Positions 4,947 through 5,247 of a DNA stretch of 5,247 nt are shown piece by piece. The DNA is from SG8-41 sp032123035 (GTDB lineage Bacteria > Pseudomonadota > Gammaproteobacteria > Burkholderiales > SG8-41). Both the position numbers and the translations under genes were made by a program. Under the pieces are notes generated by a model. It had not been told where the DNA came from, did not search any database, and was given only the letters and a program-made list of their open reading frames with translations. Where the stretch lies: assembly GCA_032123035.1 (NCBI GenBank), contig JAQBFV010000359.1, forward strand, positions 1 to 5,247, in the 5' to 3' direction. The number at the start of each line of letters is the position of its first letter. The first letter of the stretch is position 1.

Positions 4947-5247
4947 ACGTCGGCTTCGACCTGGTCACCTTTCTCTTCCATCCACGCGCAGCGCCGCTCG
5001 GCTTCCTTTCGCGACATGAGCATGTTGAAGAGCGCGTAGGTCTTGTCGCGGTCCTCGATCCTCACCTGCAGCAGGCGCCGCGTGTCCGGGCACAGCGTCG
5101 TCTCCCAAAGCTGCCCCGGGTTCATCTCGCCCAGCCCTTTGAAGCGCTGGATCAAGATCGACTCGGCCCGGATGCCGTCGTCGCGCGCGCGGTCGCGAAT
5201 GGATTTGAGCTCCTCATCGTCCAGCGCGTAGAGCTTGCGCGCCGGCC
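4943..5247 (-). CDS. parE: DNA topoisomerase IV subunit B (ParE), C-terminal 101 residues only
   Basis: The frame is open from the right edge to TGA (4945-4943); the N-terminal ATPase and most of the TOPRIM domain lie outside the window. The visible part contains KLYALDDEEL, then IQRFKGLGEMNPGQLWETTL, the strongly conserved end of type IIA B subunits. It continues through PDTRRLLQV and ends in the terminal helix with EKGDQVEADV, close to the ParE C-terminus of other proteobacteria. There is no GyrB-type insertion in the part seen. The short tail and the adjacent parC identify ParE rather than GyrB. Its TGA lies inside the parC start region (ATGATG). Confidence 0.95.
   Translation of the reverse strand, partial: PARKLYALDDEELKSIRDRARDDGIRAESILIQRFKGLGEMNPGQLWETTLCPDTRRLLQVRIEDRDKTYALFNMLMSRKEAERRCAWMEEKGDQVEADV

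Noticed and set aside
4153..4968. A 271-codon minus-strand frame over the parC 5' half
   Set aside because: It is a shadow frame of parC, Arg/Ala-rich and without motifs.

Overview
The window is GC-rich and looks like a chromosomal segment of a betaproteobacterium, probably Burkholderiales-like. That placement is inferred from a Bug-type periplasmic solute receptor next to a dicarboxylate-lactonase-type hydrolase, and from the ParC sequence style. All protein genes I can support lie on the minus strand, so they read right to left.

Right half (about 2568-5247): the 3' end of parE overlaps a complete parC. Together they encode the two subunits of DNA topoisomerase IV, which decatenates and relaxes DNA at chromosome segregation. 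The parE stop and the parC start are interlocked (ATGATG), which suggests translational coupling. ParC carries Ala and Asp at the two main quinolone-contact positions.

Middle (about 1626-2567): a mostly non-coding accessory patch. It holds a relatively AT-rich stretch with a candidate promoter, a small 68-residue orphan gene with a good ribosome binding site, two close palindromes resembling REP elements, a probable 3' gene remnant of about 32 codons, and several short repeats. The 372 bp between parC and the small gene contain no convincing gene, but do contain a spaced direct repeat, a long-range inverted repeat and a cluster of hairpins.

Left part (1-1625): a complete Bug/TctC-family tricarboxylate-type substrate-binding protein with a signal peptide, followed after 122 bp by an amidohydrolase of the 2-pyrone-4,6-dicarboxylate lactonase type that runs off the left edge. 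They probably form a transport and catabolism unit for an organic acid whose identity cannot be read here. A consensus -10 box lies upstream of the receptor gene.

The most unusual pattern is that three minus-strand stop codons (receptor gene, gene remnant, parC) are followed immediately by microrepeats starting TGA/TGG/TAA with a 7- or 8-bp period. Because 7 and 8 are not multiples of 3, the longer arrays place stop codons in all three frames. No CRISPR array, tRNA, rRNA or intact transposase was seen.
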